From Methylocella tundrae (GTDB lineage: Bacteria; Pseudomonadota; Alphaproteobacteria; Rhizobiales; Beijerinckiaceae): a DNA stretch of 64,000 nucleotides. The notes below the pieces were generated by a model. That model saw nothing but the letters and a program-made list of their open reading frames with translations. It searched no databases and was not told the origin of the DNA. A program made the translations under genes and the position numbers. Within the stretch, counting starts at the first letter, position 1, and every line of letters starts with the position of its first letter. Shown one piece after another: positions 53,201-61,898 of this stretch. Location: NCBI RefSeq assembly GCF_901905185.1, contig NZ_CABFMQ020000074.1, positions 35,918 to 99,917 of the forward strand, read 5' to 3'.

Positions 53201-53719
53201 ATGCTGCAGGAGGCGGTGGAAGCCTTGAAGGCCGGCATAGCGGAGCCTGTGGACGAGGCTTGGTCGCCGACGATCACGCTTGGAACGCCGGTGACGATCC
53301 CCGAGGATTACATCGCCGATCTCCCCTTGCGGCTCGGCCTCTACAGGCGTCTTGCGGGTCTTGAGACCGACGAGGAAATCGAGAGCTTCGCCGCGGAGAT
53401 GATTGATCGCTTCGGGCCTCTGCCGCCGGAAGTCGAGCAATTGATGAAGCTGGTCTCGATCAAGGTTTTGTGCCGCAAGGCCCATGTCGAGAAGGTCGAC
53501 GCCGGGCCAAAGGGCGTCATCATCTCGTTCCGCGACAATTCCTTCGCCAATCCGCAAGGGCTCGTTCGCTATGTCGCCGAGCAGGGCCGCGACGCCAAAG
53601 TGCGGCCGGATATGAAGATCGTTTTCGCGCGCGATTTCGACGAGGTGAAGGACCGGCTCGAAGGAACGCGGCAAATCATGCGCGCGCTTGCCGCCATCGC
53701 AGTGAAGAAGGCGGCTTGA
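50201..53719 (+). CDS. mfd: Transcription-repair coupling factor Mfd
   Basis: 1172 residues with a GTG start at 50201; a TGA in frame at 50189 rules out an earlier start. Frees RNA polymerase stalled at lesions and recruits UvrA. N-terminal UvrB-like modules (LDFPGWDCQPYDRVSP, RGGILDLFAPG), the RNA-polymerase interaction domain (GDIVVHVDHGIGRFIGL, LELHYAEGAKLFLPVENLELLSRYG), RecG-like translocase with GDVGFGKTEVALRAAFAA, VPTTLLARQHY, DEEQHFGVKHKE, SATPIPRTLQLAL and QLRGRVGRS, and the C-terminal TRCF domain. A 1211-residue antisense frame covers it and is spurious. Confidence 0.97.
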   Translation: MADLKRALAELAKGGSLTLSSLTDGFDAFCAADLTRALAREAEDRAVVLVHVARDSQRAAAFTEALSFAAPDIEILDFPGWDCQPYDRVSPNASVSARRMIVLSRLARSRSSVERPRILSTTVKALVQRVAPIQQMAADTFSAAPGNVVDMDALTLWLETNGFARASSVRDAGEYAVRGGILDLFAPGMAQPVRLDFFGDTLESIRAFDPESQRTMFPLRGLDLVPMSEVQLTSDTMRRFRQAYVANFGAQTRGDALYEAISEGRRHPGYEHWLPLFYDHLDTILDYAGRAPLILDPLADEAAHERIALIADYYDARKSAHDADPVHSNYKPLKPDQLYLSEAEWKQRLGGARVIRTTPFAQPEGARGLVIDCGSKPGRSFAPERADESANVFSAAVEHVHALQAQQKRVIVAAWSDGSRERLSHVLVDHGLANPAPVSSLAQALELPRASVALAVIGLEAGFEADDLVVIGEQDILGDRLLRARKKARKAQDFLSEVGALTAGDIVVHVDHGIGRFIGLQTIEAGGAPHDCLELHYAEGAKLFLPVENLELLSRYGSEDTEVQLDRLGGGGWQKRKAKMRKRILEMAAGLIKIAAARQTKAAAKLAPPEGLYAEFCAGFPYDETDDQLATIEAVLEDMASGRPMDRLVCGDVGFGKTEVALRAAFAAAIEGKQVAVIVPTTLLARQHYKNFSNRFAHLPIKVAQMSRMVSTAELKAAKAGAASGDIDIIVGTHAALGKGVEYKDLGLVVIDEEQHFGVKHKERLKELRAEVHVLTLSATPIPRTLQLALTGVRELSIIATPPVDRLAVRTFITPFDTLLVREALLRERYRGGQSFYVCPRIDDIEEAAAFLRQHVPEVKFVIAHGQMAATELEDKMAAFYDGQYDVLLSTAIVESGLDIPTANTLIVHRADMFGLAQLYQLRGRVGRSKIRAYALFTVPADRAMTPQAEKRLKVLQSLDTLGAGFQLASHDLDIRGAGNLLGDDQSGHIKEVGYELYQQMLQEAVEALKAGIAEPVDEAWSPTITLGTPVTIPEDYIADLPLRLGLYRRLAGLETDEEIESFAAEMIDRFGPLPPEVEQLMKLVSIKVLCRKAHVEKVDAGPKGVIISFRDNSFANPQGLVRYVAEQGRDAKVRPDMKIVFARDFDEVKDRLEGTRQIMRALAAIAVKKAA

Positions 53720-53846
53720 GCTGGTCGCAGCGGGGCGTCATTTGCGCGTCCCGGCGTCGATCGATGTGATTCCCCTAAACATTCGCGCCGAGGCGCGCTA
53801 TATAGGGGATTAAGCCCAAGCGCCAGCCAGCGCCCTGGAGGGATTG

Positions 53847-54206
53847 ATGCTCAAGCCGAAATTTGCCGCCGTTTCCCTGACCGAAGCCGCCGCCGCTCGC
53901 GCGCGTGAGCTGATTGAAGCCGCCGGCAAACCGGTCGCCGGCATCAAAGTCGGCATCAAAAATGGCGGCTGCGCCGGCATGAGCTATGTTTTGGACCTCG
54001 CCGACGAGGTTCTGCCGGGCGATGAAGTGATCGAGGATCAGGGCGTCAATATTTTGATCGCGCCGAAGGATCTGATGTTTCTCCTTGGCACGAAACTCGA
54101 TTTCGAGACCAGTAAATTCACCTCGGCGTTCACTTTCCAGAACCCGAATCAGACTGCGGCCTGCGGTTGCGGCGAATCGGTTTCGATTACGCCAGCGGCC
54201 GACTGA
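53847..54206 (+). CDS. A-type iron-sulfur cluster carrier (HesB/IscA/SufA family)
   Basis: 119 residues; ATG at 53847 follows GGAGGG. Contains the three invariant cysteines: one in GGCAGMSYVLDL and two in ACGCGES near the C-terminus. Carries 2Fe-2S or 4Fe-4S clusters to apoproteins. No suf or isc genes adjoin, so it could be SufA-like or ErpA-like. It is monocistronic between mfd and a HAD gene, and is followed by repeat copy C 13 bases after its stop. Confidence 0.9.
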   Translation: MLKPKFAAVSLTEAAAARARELIEAAGKPVAGIKVGIKNGGCAGMSYVLDLADEVLPGDEVIEDQGVNILIAPKDLMFLLGTKLDFETSKFTSAFTFQNPNQTAACGCGESVSITPAAD

Positions 54207-54219
54207 ACGCATTCTGCGC

Positions 54220-54335
54220 AAGCGCTTTCCGATCGAATGGAGTCATTCGATCGATCAGAAATCGCTCCAGATTCAAAAGCTTGAGCATATTCTTGTCGAT
54301 CAGACCGAACCGATCTGATCGGACTATGCGCTAGG
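54220..54335 (+). repeat. Two-hairpin intergenic repeat, copy C
   Basis: Near-identical to copy A at 8891 over its first ~85 bases, with the same two hairpins. Ends GCGCTAGG; the CTA at 54331-54333 is the complement of the stop codon of the minus-strand HAD gene. Confidence 0.9.
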
Positions 54336-54945
54336 CGTCCACCGCGACGCCATATTCGGCGATTGCGGCTTTCAGAGCCTCGCGGTCCGTGAAGGTCACC
54401 GTTTTAATGCCGAGGGCCGCGGCGGCCGCTGTATTCTCCGGGCGATCGTCGATGAAAATGCATTCTTCGGGGCGCCGTCCCTCGAGCTCCAATACCTTCT
54501 TGAAGGCGTCGGCATAAGGCTTCACCAGCCCCAGTTCGTAGGACATATAGGCGGCGTGGGCATGTTCGAGCACGCGGTAGTTCGCCCGGATATGTTCGAT
54601 ATGGGCCGAATTGGTGTTCGAGAACACAACGACGCGATAGCGTTGGGCAAGGGCGAGGAGGAGCGGCTCCATCCCGGGCTCCGCGCTGAAATGGCTGCTC
54701 CAGAGGTCAAGGAAATGGGCAAAGCTTTGCCCGAAGCCCTGCTCGGACACGAGACGGGCGTGCAGGGCGTCGACGCCGAGCTGGCCGGTCCCGATCTCCT
54801 CATCGCCAAGAATGTTTTCCATGACGGCGCGGGCGCCGCCCGGGTCGGCGCAACAGGCGGCGAGCCGATCATAGAGGATGTCGTTGTCGTGGCGGATGAG
54901 GACGCCGCCGAGATCGAAGATGATGGTTGGCGCTGAAGGGTTCAT
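54331..54945 (-). CDS. HAD-superfamily (subfamily IA) phosphatase
   Basis: 204 residues. Motif I IFDLGGVLI holds the nucleophile Asp, with Gly in place of the usual second Asp (DxG, as in YihX-like sugar phosphatases and haloacid-like enzymes). Motif II is VVFSNTNSAHIE, motif III Lys in SYELGLVKPYADAF, and motif IV FIDDRPENTAAAAALG. A helical cap lies between about 20 and 90. Substrate unknown, probably a sugar phosphate. The stop codon lies in repeat copy C. Confidence 0.87.
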   Translation of the reverse strand: MNPSAPTIIFDLGGVLIRHDNDILYDRLAACCADPGGARAVMENILGDEEIGTGQLGVDALHARLVSEQGFGQSFAHFLDLWSSHFSAEPGMEPLLLALAQRYRVVVFSNTNSAHIEHIRANYRVLEHAHAAYMSYELGLVKPYADAFKKVLELEGRRPEECIFIDDRPENTAAAAALGIKTVTFTDREALKAAIAEYGVAVDA

Positions 54946-55000
54946 GCGCTCAGCCTAACGAAAAATGGCGACGGCTTAAAGACCGCCGCCAAGCCGATTG

Positions 55001-55972
55001 CTACGTGGCCTGCTGAATCCCGGATAATTTCCAATCATTTGCCGAGCCGCCCGGAAAGCGCGTGAACGTCCAGATTTCGGTCGCTTCCTGCGGCGTTGCG
55101 AGGTCGCCCGAGACAACCCGCCCTGTCGTCCGGTCGAGCATGGCGTCGTTCAGCGAATAGCGCATGGCGACGCTCGCATAGTCGCCGCCGGCCTCGCGCC
55201 AGGCTTCCGACAGATCCCCTTGCAGGAAAGCGACGTTGGAGAGCTTGTTGACGAGGCCCTTCCTGGCGCTCTCCGCGAGCTCCTCAGCAAAGTAAGAGGC
55301 CATTTCCGGCGTCGTCATCGACCGCAAAGCGGTCATATCTTCATCGCTATAGGCTTTCTGAACGGCGCCAAGCCGCTGTTCGAAAGCGCTGAAGTCAGCC
55401 GGACCGACATCGAGCTTGGAGCCTTGCGAGGCGCTGCCGGCGAACCCGCCGTATCCGCCGGCGCCTTGGGCGTTTCCCCCGAAAGGCGCCGCGCCCGGCG
55501 CGGGGGAACGATCATACGAGCTTCCCTGCATGGCGGGGGTCCGGTTACGGAGGAAGCTCATGACGAATTTGAAGAGGAAGAATAAAAGCGCGAGCTGCAG
55601 CAAAAGCCCGATGAAGGACATGCCGCCCCCAAGGCCGCCGCCAAATCCATGGCCGAACAGCATGCCGATGAGACCGGCGCCGAGAAGGCCGCCGAGGAGG
55701 CCGCGGCCGAAGCCGCCGGAGAAAAAGCCGCCGCGCGCGCCGGAAGCGCCGAAACCGGGGCGGAATATCCCCTGGTTTGGCGACGTCATCGACCGGCTGA
55801 AGGGCGAGGCGCCATTCGGCGCCGTCATTGTCGAGGACGGCGCGCCGAACGTGCGCGAGCCGCGGCTGCCGAAGGACCCGCCGCTGCCGGCGCGCGCGAA
55901 AGCGTCGGCTGAAAAACCCGCGGCCAGCATCAGCGCAAAGGTCAAAATCAACGTCTTGTGGCGAATCGCCAT
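55001..55972 (-). CDS. Tim44-like domain protein, exported or membrane-anchored
   Basis: 323 residues. N-terminal signal (LILTFALMLAAGFSADAFA), then a Gly/Ser/Phe-rich low-complexity stretch (about 28-95), a Gly-rich and hydrophobic segment (GLLGGLLGAGLIGMLFGHG, then FIGLLLQLALLFFLFKFVMSFL) that likely spans the membrane, and a C-terminal Tim44-like domain (about 190-320: FSAFEQRLGAVQKAYSDEDM, MTTPEMASYFAEEL, DLSEAWREAGGDYASVAMRY). Bacterial Tim44-like proteins have no settled function; a role in membrane protein or lipid handling is possible. Divergent from fabA. Confidence 0.85.
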   Translation of the reverse strand: MAIRHKTLILTFALMLAAGFSADAFARAGSGGSFGSRGSRTFGAPSSTMTAPNGASPFSRSMTSPNQGIFRPGFGASGARGGFFSGGFGRGLLGGLLGAGLIGMLFGHGFGGGLGGGMSFIGLLLQLALLFFLFKFVMSFLRNRTPAMQGSSYDRSPAPGAAPFGGNAQGAGGYGGFAGSASQGSKLDVGPADFSAFEQRLGAVQKAYSDEDMTALRSMTTPEMASYFAEELAESARKGLVNKLSNVAFLQGDLSEAWREAGGDYASVAMRYSLNDAMLDRTTGRVVSGDLATPQEATEIWTFTRFPGGSANDWKLSGIQQAT

Positions 55973-56132
55973 GGAAATCGTATCCTGCCGTTAGCGGGAC
56001 GCAGAAGCCCCAACGCCAGCTATATAAGATCGGGACTGCGCTAAAGGAAGGGCGCGGCCCCGCGCGCGCCTCAGAATATGCCTGCCGCGCCAAGGGAATC
56101 GCGCCTCGGAGCGCAAATTCGCCCGGCGGCGC

Positions 56133-56163
56133 TTCCGGCGCTTCGACGCCTGTGTTAGAAGGC
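56133..56163 (+). promoter_or_regulatory. Promoter-like element of fabA shared with fabB
   Basis: Begins TTCCGGC and ends TGTTAGAAGGC, 31 bases. The fabB leader has the same two ends with identical spacing at 59172-59202. TTAGAA likely acts as the -10 and TTCCGG as the -35. It ends 49 bases before the fabA GTG. Confidence 0.5.
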
Positions 56164-56212
56164 CGCATTTCCGACGGCCCAGCCGCCCGGCCGCAGCACG
56201 GAGAGACAAAGA

Positions 56213-56734
56213 GTGACGCAAGAAAGCAAGCGGCGCCAGAGCTTCGAGTATGAAGACCTCATAGCCTGTGGCCGCGGAGAGCTGTTTGGGCCCGGCAACC
56301 CGCAATTGCCGTTGCCACCCATGCTGATGTTCGATCGTATCGCGGAGGTGTCCGAAACGGGCGGCCCCAACGGCAAGGGCATGATTCGCGCGGAATTTGC
56401 GATCAATCCCGATCTCTGGTTTTTCGGCTGCCATTTCAAGGGCGATCCGGTCATGCCGGGCTGTCTTGGCCTTGACGCTTTATGGCAGTTGCTCGGCTTT
56501 TATCTTGGCTGGCTCGATCTGCCGGGGCGTGGCCGCGCGCTTGGCGTCGGCGAGGTGAAATTTGCTGATCAGGTGCTGCCGACCGTCAAACGGATCATTT
56601 ATGGCGTCGATCTGAAGCGCGTGTTTAAGACAAAGCTTGTCCTTGGCATCGCTGACGGCTGGCTGGAAGCCGATGGAACGCGCATTTATGAGGCGAAGGA
56701 TCTGAAAGTCGGATTGTTCCGGGCGGCGACCTGA
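56213..56734 (+). CDS. fabA: 3-hydroxydecanoyl-ACP dehydratase/isomerase FabA
   Basis: 173 residues with a GTG start preceded by GGAGAGAC. Introduces and isomerises the cis double bond in the anaerobic unsaturated fatty acid pathway. Hot-dog fold with catalytic His74 in [13 protein letters not shown] and Asp88 in [16 protein letters not shown] and [10 protein letters not shown] are family marks. In most relatives fabA, fabB and fabI are contiguous; here a minus-strand acyltransferase gene separates fabA from fabB. Confidence 0.96.
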   Translation: MTQESKRRQSFEYEDLIACGRGELFGPGNPQLPLPPMLMFDRIAEVSETGGPNGKGMIRAEFAINPDLWFFGCHFKGDPVMPGCLGLDALWQLLGFYLGWLDLPGRGRALGVGEVKFADQVLPTVKRIIYGVDLKRVFKTKLVLGIADGWLEADGTRIYEAKDLKVGLFRAAT

Positions 56735-56776
56735 TCGGCAGGATCTTCGCGGCTCCCGGAACTCCCGGCGGAACGA

Positions 56777-58816
56777 TCAATCGCCGTCCGGCGCCTGTTT
56801 CTCATACGGCGCCGGCAGCACGCTGGTGTACTGTTTGTTGACGCCGACCGCCTCGTCGAAGAAGTGGAAGCGGTCCGTTCGGACCGCCGCGGCGCGAAAA
56901 TGCCCGTTGTCCCGGTAGTAGGAGACGCCATCTGGGTCGATCGCCGGGCAGCGATGTTCTTCACAGAGGAATTTGGCCGGATCGATCAGGGTCGCGCCGA
57001 TCGACGCCGCGATCGTGGCCAGATTGCGGTTCACGAGAGACGCCGTTTTGTCGAACTGGTCGCGGTCAAAATAAGAGATTGCTTGCAGGTCCATCCCAAG
57101 GAATTGCCGTTTCAGGAGTTCTGACGGGACGTCCCACTCGCCATAGGGCGTTGCCGAAACAAGGACGACCTCGGCTCCGCGATCGCGGAACGCCCGCAGG
57201 CGCTCGCCAAGCGCCGCGAAAACGGCTTCCACATGCGGCGTAAACCACGGCAGATCGCGTATTCGCGTGACGCAGGTGTCGCCTTCGATAAAGCAAAGCT
57301 TCTCATTGTCGGGATGGAAATAGGCGAACCAGTTCGACGCGAGCACGATGCGGCTGGGGTTTTGCGTGGCGGCGTATTCAAGGGCTTTTTCGAAAAAGCC
57401 GTCGCAGTGAAGCGGGTCCGAGACGAATCGGATGCCTGTCACGGGCGGACATCCAGAGGATGTCAGAAAGACAAACGAGCCATGAAGATTGGCTTTTTCG
57501 GCCTCCAGCCTGTGGTAGATCTGCATGGCGAAGGAATCGCCGAGGATCAGCGTCTCTGGCCCCGTTGATTTACCGAGCCGGCAAGGTCTTACGCCGCCGG
57601 CCGCGTTCGAGCCGTCGCAGTCACGCGGGAAATCCCAGTCCGTAGACGCCACCCGATAGGCTGCAACCTGCTTGGCGATTTCCGGGGTGCGGTTTGGAAA
57701 GCCGCGATAGACGTCGACCGTCAGCGCCAGGCCAAGGGCGATCGAAAAGCCGAAAGCGAGCGCCGCCACGGCCCGCGCAGGCCGGGGAGAGGCTGTCCGC
57801 CAGCCGGACGCGTCGCCAAGTTTCCGCACGGCTGACAAAAGCAGGGCGCCGCCGGAAATAATCGCCGCCAGGATCGCGAGCTCAGTGATGACAAGCGCGG
57901 CGTTCGTCTTTTTGAAGTTGAAATAGACAAAAGCGACTGCGATCGGCCAGTGCCAAAGATAGATGGAATAGGACCATCGTCCCAGCGTTTGCACGACGGG
58001 GAGCCTGAAAGGCGCGGCGGCGGCCCGATTCGCGGCGATGACCAGACAGGCGCCGATCACCGGGATCAAGGCGCGGTAAGAAGGCCAGATCGTATTTTTA
58101 TCGAAATAGATGAGGGAGAAGGCGATGAGCAGGAAGCCGGCGCCCAGCAATAGGCTCGCGTATTTCGGCGCCCATGTCTTGAATTTCAATGCGACGACGC
58201 CGCCCGCCGCCATTTCCCACGCTCTCTGTGGGAGCAAATAAAATGCCGCCGGCTCATCTGTGCTCGACAGCGAGATGCAGAGCGCCAAAGATAGCAACGC
58301 TACCGTTATGAGGACCAGCGCCAGGTGGCGTCTCGTCGCCGAAAACCTGTTGAGCGCCATGAGTACGAGGGGATATACCAAATAAAACTGCCACTCGGCG
58401 GATAGACTCCAGGTGTGCAAAAGCCACTGTGTATTGACCGATGGACTGAAATAGCCTTGAGATTGATAGAAAAGGATGTTTGAATAAAATAAAAGGGCGG
58501 AAACGCTTGTGTAACTCAAAGTATTGTAGCGGACTGGATCGATCATAAAATAGCCGACTACAAGAAGCCCGAAGCAAAGGCCGGCCAGTCCTGGAACGAT
58601 CCGTTTTGCGCGATCATAGTAGAATTTTAGAACGTTGAAATTATCGTTCTGCATCCGGCTGACGATAATGTCAGTCATCAGATAGCCGGATATGACGAAG
58701 AAAATATCGACGCCTACAAAGCCGCCCGGAACAAAATTGACGTTATAGTGATATAAAACGACCGAGGTGACCGCCAAAGCGCGTAGCGCATTTATGTCGT
58801 ATCTGAATTTCGTCAT
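56777..58816 (-). CDS. Acyltransferase-3 / SGNH fusion protein (OafA-like)
   Basis: 679 residues. N-terminal acyltransferase-3 membrane domain (about 1-370): FRYDINALRALAVTSVVLYH with the catalytic Arg/His region, FVGVDIFFVISGYLMT, FYYDRAKRIVPGL, SLSAEWQFYLVYPL and GRWSYSIYLWHWP. C-terminal periplasmic SGNH domain (about 410-650): LGDSFAMQIYHRL with the nucleophile Ser and YYRDNGHFRAAAV with an Asp-His pair. Such proteins O-acetylate lipopolysaccharide, capsule or other surface glycans. The 5' half has visibly lower GC than its neighbours. It is inserted, on the opposite strand, between fabA and fabB, so acquisition by transfer is likely. Confidence 0.87.
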   Translation of the reverse strand: MTKFRYDINALRALAVTSVVLYHYNVNFVPGGFVGVDIFFVISGYLMTDIIVSRMQNDNFNVLKFYYDRAKRIVPGLAGLCFGLLVVGYFMIDPVRYNTLSYTSVSALLFYSNILFYQSQGYFSPSVNTQWLLHTWSLSAEWQFYLVYPLVLMALNRFSATRRHLALVLITVALLSLALCISLSSTDEPAAFYLLPQRAWEMAAGGVVALKFKTWAPKYASLLLGAGFLLIAFSLIYFDKNTIWPSYRALIPVIGACLVIAANRAAAAPFRLPVVQTLGRWSYSIYLWHWPIAVAFVYFNFKKTNAALVITELAILAAIISGGALLLSAVRKLGDASGWRTASPRPARAVAALAFGFSIALGLALTVDVYRGFPNRTPEIAKQVAAYRVASTDWDFPRDCDGSNAAGGVRPCRLGKSTGPETLILGDSFAMQIYHRLEAEKANLHGSFVFLTSSGCPPVTGIRFVSDPLHCDGFFEKALEYAATQNPSRIVLASNWFAYFHPDNEKLCFIEGDTCVTRIRDLPWFTPHVEAVFAALGERLRAFRDRGAEVVLVSATPYGEWDVPSELLKRQFLGMDLQAISYFDRDQFDKTASLVNRNLATIAASIGATLIDPAKFLCEEHRCPAIDPDGVSYYRDNGHFRAAAVRTDRFHFFDEAVGVNKQYTSVLPAPYEKQAPDGD

Positions 58817-59423
58817 TCGCCCCTGCGCGCCAATTGTCTTAAATCGCCGAATAAAATACCGATCTGAGGATCGATCCTCGCACCTGTCTTCTCAAATCCG
58901 ACCGGGAAGGCTGGTCAATTCATCGAAAGCTGCCCGCACACATTTATTCTTCAAAGATTGTGACTTTCGTCGGGCGCCCACGCCCCTCGCCGAATGAATA
59001 AACCAGCACGCGGGCGTTAACGCGAGCTTAACGATGAGACGCGCGCTGGGGCAATAGCCAGAGCGCCGCGAATGCCGGATCCGTGTGGAAAAAAGCGCCG
59101 CCGGGGCCGGTCCGGGCCGGCGCGCGGAAAAGGGCCGGGCATTTGCGAAAAGCCTTTGCCGCGCTGGCGACTTCCGGCTTTGCAATCCCTATGTTAGAAG
59201 GCGCGCGACGATCGCCCGCCTCAGGTTGAAATGGCGCGCGAAGCCGCTGGGATGGGATGAGAGGGCGCCGCGCCGGCTTGGCTGAATGTTCAGCCTGTCG
59301 GGGCGCCTGAACGGGCGCTCAATCGGCGCGGGCTTTGCGGCGTCGATTGAACAGGTTTTGTTTTCGCGAAACGATCGGCTTCGCGAAGAAATAGATAAGC
59401 TCGAGTTGAGCAGGAGTAATCGT
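58817..59423. promoter_or_regulatory. Leader and promoter region of fabB
   Basis: 607 bases without a convincing gene. On the plus strand, 59172-59202 repeats the 31-base fabA promoter-like element (TTCCGGC ... TGTTAGAAGGC), 221 bases before the fabB ATG. The acyltransferase promoter must lie at the left end. An open frame that runs from 59286 into fabB has no family match before the fabB start. Confidence 0.45.
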
Positions 59424-60647
59424 ATGAGACGTGTCGTCGTCACGGGAATGGGGATCGTCTCATCGATCGGCAATAATTCCCAGGAAGTGCTTGCATCGCT
59501 TCGGGAAGCAAAGTCCGGGATCGTCCGGGCGGATAAATATGCGGAGATGGGTTTCCGCAGCCAGATTCATGGCATGCCGACGCTCGATCCGGACCCGATG
59601 ATTGATCGCCGCGCGCTGCGCTTCCTCGCAAAAGGAGGCGCCTGGAACCATGTCGCGATGGAGCAGGCGATCCTCGACGCGGGCCTGGGCGAGGAAGAGA
59701 TCTCGCATGTGCGCACCGGCATTATCATGGGCTCGGGCGGCGCCTCGCTGAAAACCATCGTCGACGGCGCCGACATCGCGCGCTCCAAGGGCCCGAAGAA
59801 AGTCGGTCCCTTCGCGGTGCCTAAAGCGATGTCCTCGACCGCTTCGGCGACGCTCGCCACCTGGTTCAAGATCAAGGGCGTCAACTATTCGATCTCTTCG
59901 GCCTGCGCGACGTCCAATCATTGCATCGGCAACGCCTATGAGATGATCCAATATGGCAAGCAGGACGTCATGTTCGCCGGCGGCAGCGAGGAGCTCGACT
60001 GGACCCTGTCGGTATTCTTCGACGCGATGGGCGCCATGTCCTCCTCCTATAATGATCGCCCGGCCGTCGCCTCGAGAGCTTATGACAAGAACCGGGACGG
60101 CTTCGTCATCGCGGGCGGCGCAGGCGTCGTCGTGCTGGAAGAATATGAGCGCGCCAAGGCGAGGGGCGCGAAAATCTACGCCGAGATCGTTGGCTACGGG
60201 GTGACGTCCGACGGCTATGATATGGTTGCGCCCTCAGGCGAAGGCGCGGTGCGCTGCATGAATATGGCGCTCGAGAACGTCAAGACGCCGATCGACTACA
60301 TCAATCCGCACGCCACTTCGACCGGCATCGGCGATTTGCGCGAAATCGAGGCGATCCGCGCCGTGTTCGGATCCGGCGAGGCTTCGCCGCCGATTTCGGC
60401 GACGAAATCGCTGACGGGCCATTCTCTCGGCGCAACCGGGGTGCAGGAAGCGATTTATTCTCTGCTGATGATGCAGAGCGGCTTCATCTGCGAGAGCGCC
60501 AATATCGAGGAGATCGATCCCGCTTTCGCCGACATGAATATCGTGCGCGAGCGCCGCGATAATGTGAATTTGCGCGCCATATTGTCGAATTCCTTCGGCT
60601 TTGGCGGCACCAACGCCAGCCTTGTCTTCAAGCATGTCGACGCCTGA
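59424..60647 (+). CDS. fabB: 3-oxoacyl-ACP synthase I FabB
   Basis: 407 residues from the ATG at 59424 ([16 protein letters not shown]), which follows AGGAG. Condensing enzyme needed to elongate cis-unsaturated acyl-ACP from FabA. Catalytic triad Cys161 ([13 protein letters not shown]), His296 (INPHATST) and His333 ([11 protein letters not shown]); C-terminal [14 protein letters not shown]. FabB rather than FabF is indicated by linkage to fabA and fabI. Its 3' end overlaps the fabI start by 14 bases. Confidence 0.95.
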   Translation: MRRVVVTGMGIVSSIGNNSQEVLASLREAKSGIVRADKYAEMGFRSQIHGMPTLDPDPMIDRRALRFLAKGGAWNHVAMEQAILDAGLGEEEISHVRTGIIMGSGGASLKTIVDGADIARSKGPKKVGPFAVPKAMSSTASATLATWFKIKGVNYSISSACATSNHCIGNAYEMIQYGKQDVMFAGGSEELDWTLSVFFDAMGAMSSSYNDRPAVASRAYDKNRDGFVIAGGAGVVVLEEYERAKARGAKIYAEIVGYGVTSDGYDMVAPSGEGAVRCMNMALENVKTPIDYINPHATSTGIGDLREIEAIRAVFGSGEASPPISATKSLTGHSLGATGVQEAIYSLLMMQSGFICESANIEEIDPAFADMNIVRERRDNVNLRAILSNSFGFGGTNASLVFKHVDA

Positions 60648-61479
60648 ACTCGGTTTCGCCTCTAAAGGCTCCCTGATGGCCGGCAAGCGCGGTCTCATCA
60701 TGGGCGTCGCCAATGATCACTCGATCGCCTATGGGATCGCGCGCTCGCTCGCCGAGCAGGGGGCGGAACTCGCTTTCACCTATCAGGGCGAGGCGCTCGG
60801 CAAGCGGGTCAAGCCGATCGCCGCAAAACTTGGCTCGAGCCTTGTCCTGCCATGCGACGTCGAAGACCTCGCCTCCGTCGACGCGGCGTTCGCGGCGATC
60901 GCCGAGGTTTGGGGCGGCCTCGATTTTGTCGCGCATTGCATCGCCTTTTCGGATAAATCCGAGCTGAAGGGACGCTACGCGGACACGACGCGGAGCAATT
61001 TCCAGCGCACCATGCTCATTTCGGCCTTTTCCTTCACCGAGGTCGCCGCCCGCGCGGCGAAGCTCATGAAGGCCGGCGGGTCGATGGTGACCCTGACGTT
61101 CGGCGGTTCCATGCGCGTCATGCCGAATTACAATGTCATGGGCGTCGCGAAAGCCGCGCTCGAGGCGAGCGTGCGCTACCTCGCCGCCGATTTCGGGCCG
61201 CAAGGGATTCGCGTCAACGCCATTTCGGCTGGTCCGGTGCGCACGCTGGCCGGCGCCGGCATCACCGACGCGCGATTCATGTTCAACTTCCAGAAATCCC
61301 ATGCGCCGCTGCGCCGCACCGTCACCATAATGGACGTCGGCGGCTCCGCGCTCTATCTCCTGTCGGAGCTTTCGAGCGGCGTCACGGGCGAGGTTCACTA
61401 TGTCGATGCGGGCTACAACATTATTTCGATGCCGCATCCGGACGATGTGAAAGGCAATGGCGCGCCGCCGCCGGATTAA
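60634..61479 (+). CDS. fabI: Enoyl-ACP reductase FabI
   Basis: 281 residues from the ATG at 60634 inside the fabB end; an ATG at 60676 ([10 protein letters not shown]) with AAAGG upstream is a good alternative and would give 267. NADH-dependent last step of the fatty acid cycle and the triclosan target. [21 protein letters not shown] is the cofactor loop. The active site Tyr166-x6-Lys173 lies in [15 protein letters not shown], with [19 protein letters not shown] after it. Coupled to fabB. Confidence 0.95.
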   Translation: MSTPELGFASKGSLMAGKRGLIMGVANDHSIAYGIARSLAEQGAELAFTYQGEALGKRVKPIAAKLGSSLVLPCDVEDLASVDAAFAAIAEVWGGLDFVAHCIAFSDKSELKGRYADTTRSNFQRTMLISAFSFTEVAARAAKLMKAGGSMVTLTFGGSMRVMPNYNVMGVAKAALEASVRYLAADFGPQGIRVNAISAGPVRTLAGAGITDARFMFNFQKSHAPLRRTVTIMDVGGSALYLLSELSSGVTGEVHYVDAGYNIISMPHPDDVKGNGAPPPD

Positions 61480-61574
61480 GGCCGCGTAACCGCCGACCGC
61501 GCGAACGAATGGAAGCGCTTGTAAGGCCGGAAGCGCCATGCTATTTGCCCGGTCGACCATCCGCAGCCGAGCCT

Positions 61575-61610
61575 GAAGCGTTTTGCGTTCGAGCAACGAA
61601 AAGCGCTTCC
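61575..61610 (+). other. Imperfect hairpin between fabI and tRNA-Ser
   Basis: GAAGCGTTTTGCGTT pairs with AACGAAAAGCGCTTC with one bulge on each side around a CGAGC loop. No T-run follows, so it may be a REP-like unit rather than a terminator of fabI. Confidence 0.35.
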
Positions 61611-61665
61611 GGATCAATTGCGTCGCGTTCGGCAAAACCGGGCTGCGCAACCCGTTGCGGTCCAC

Positions 61666-61755
61666 GGAGAGGTGGCAGAGTGGTCGAATGCACCGCACTC
61701 GAAATGCGGCATAGGTGCAAGCCTATCGGGGGTTCAAATCCCTCCCTCTCCGCCA
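61666..61755 (+). tRNA. tRNA-Ser (anticodon CGA)
   Basis: Acceptor GGAGAGG pairs with CCTCTCC, followed by the discriminator G and an encoded CCA. D-arm GCAGAGTGGTCGAATGC, anticodon stem CCGCA/TGCGG with loop CTCGAAA (anticodon CGA, reads UCG), the long variable arm of class II tRNAs (ATAGGTGCAAGCCTAT), and TpsiC arm GGGGGTTCAAATCCCTCC. 90 bases with CCA. It borders degraded mobile DNA on its 3' side, a classic integration site. Confidence 0.95.
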
Positions 61756-61898
61756 GCCCCCATTTTCAGCCGTCCCTAATTGTCCGAAGCGCCCTAAAAA
61801 ATCAACGTGTTGACGGATAATCCGTTTTCTCATGTCCCTCATTATTTGTCTCAATCCTTGTCAGCGACTAGGACAGAAAGGGAAGCGGACGAAAATCG

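Noticed and set aside
50039..53674. A 1211-residue open frame antisense to mfd
   Set aside because: It mirrors mfd codon by codon in GC-rich DNA, where stop codons are rare in the opposite frame; it is Arg/His/Asp-rich with no family motif, while mfd itself is unmistakable.
58892..59185. Small minus-strand frame between the acyltransferase and fabB
   Set aside because: Arg/Ser/Pro-rich translation without ribosome-binding site or family resemblance; it also covers part of the fabB promoter-like element.
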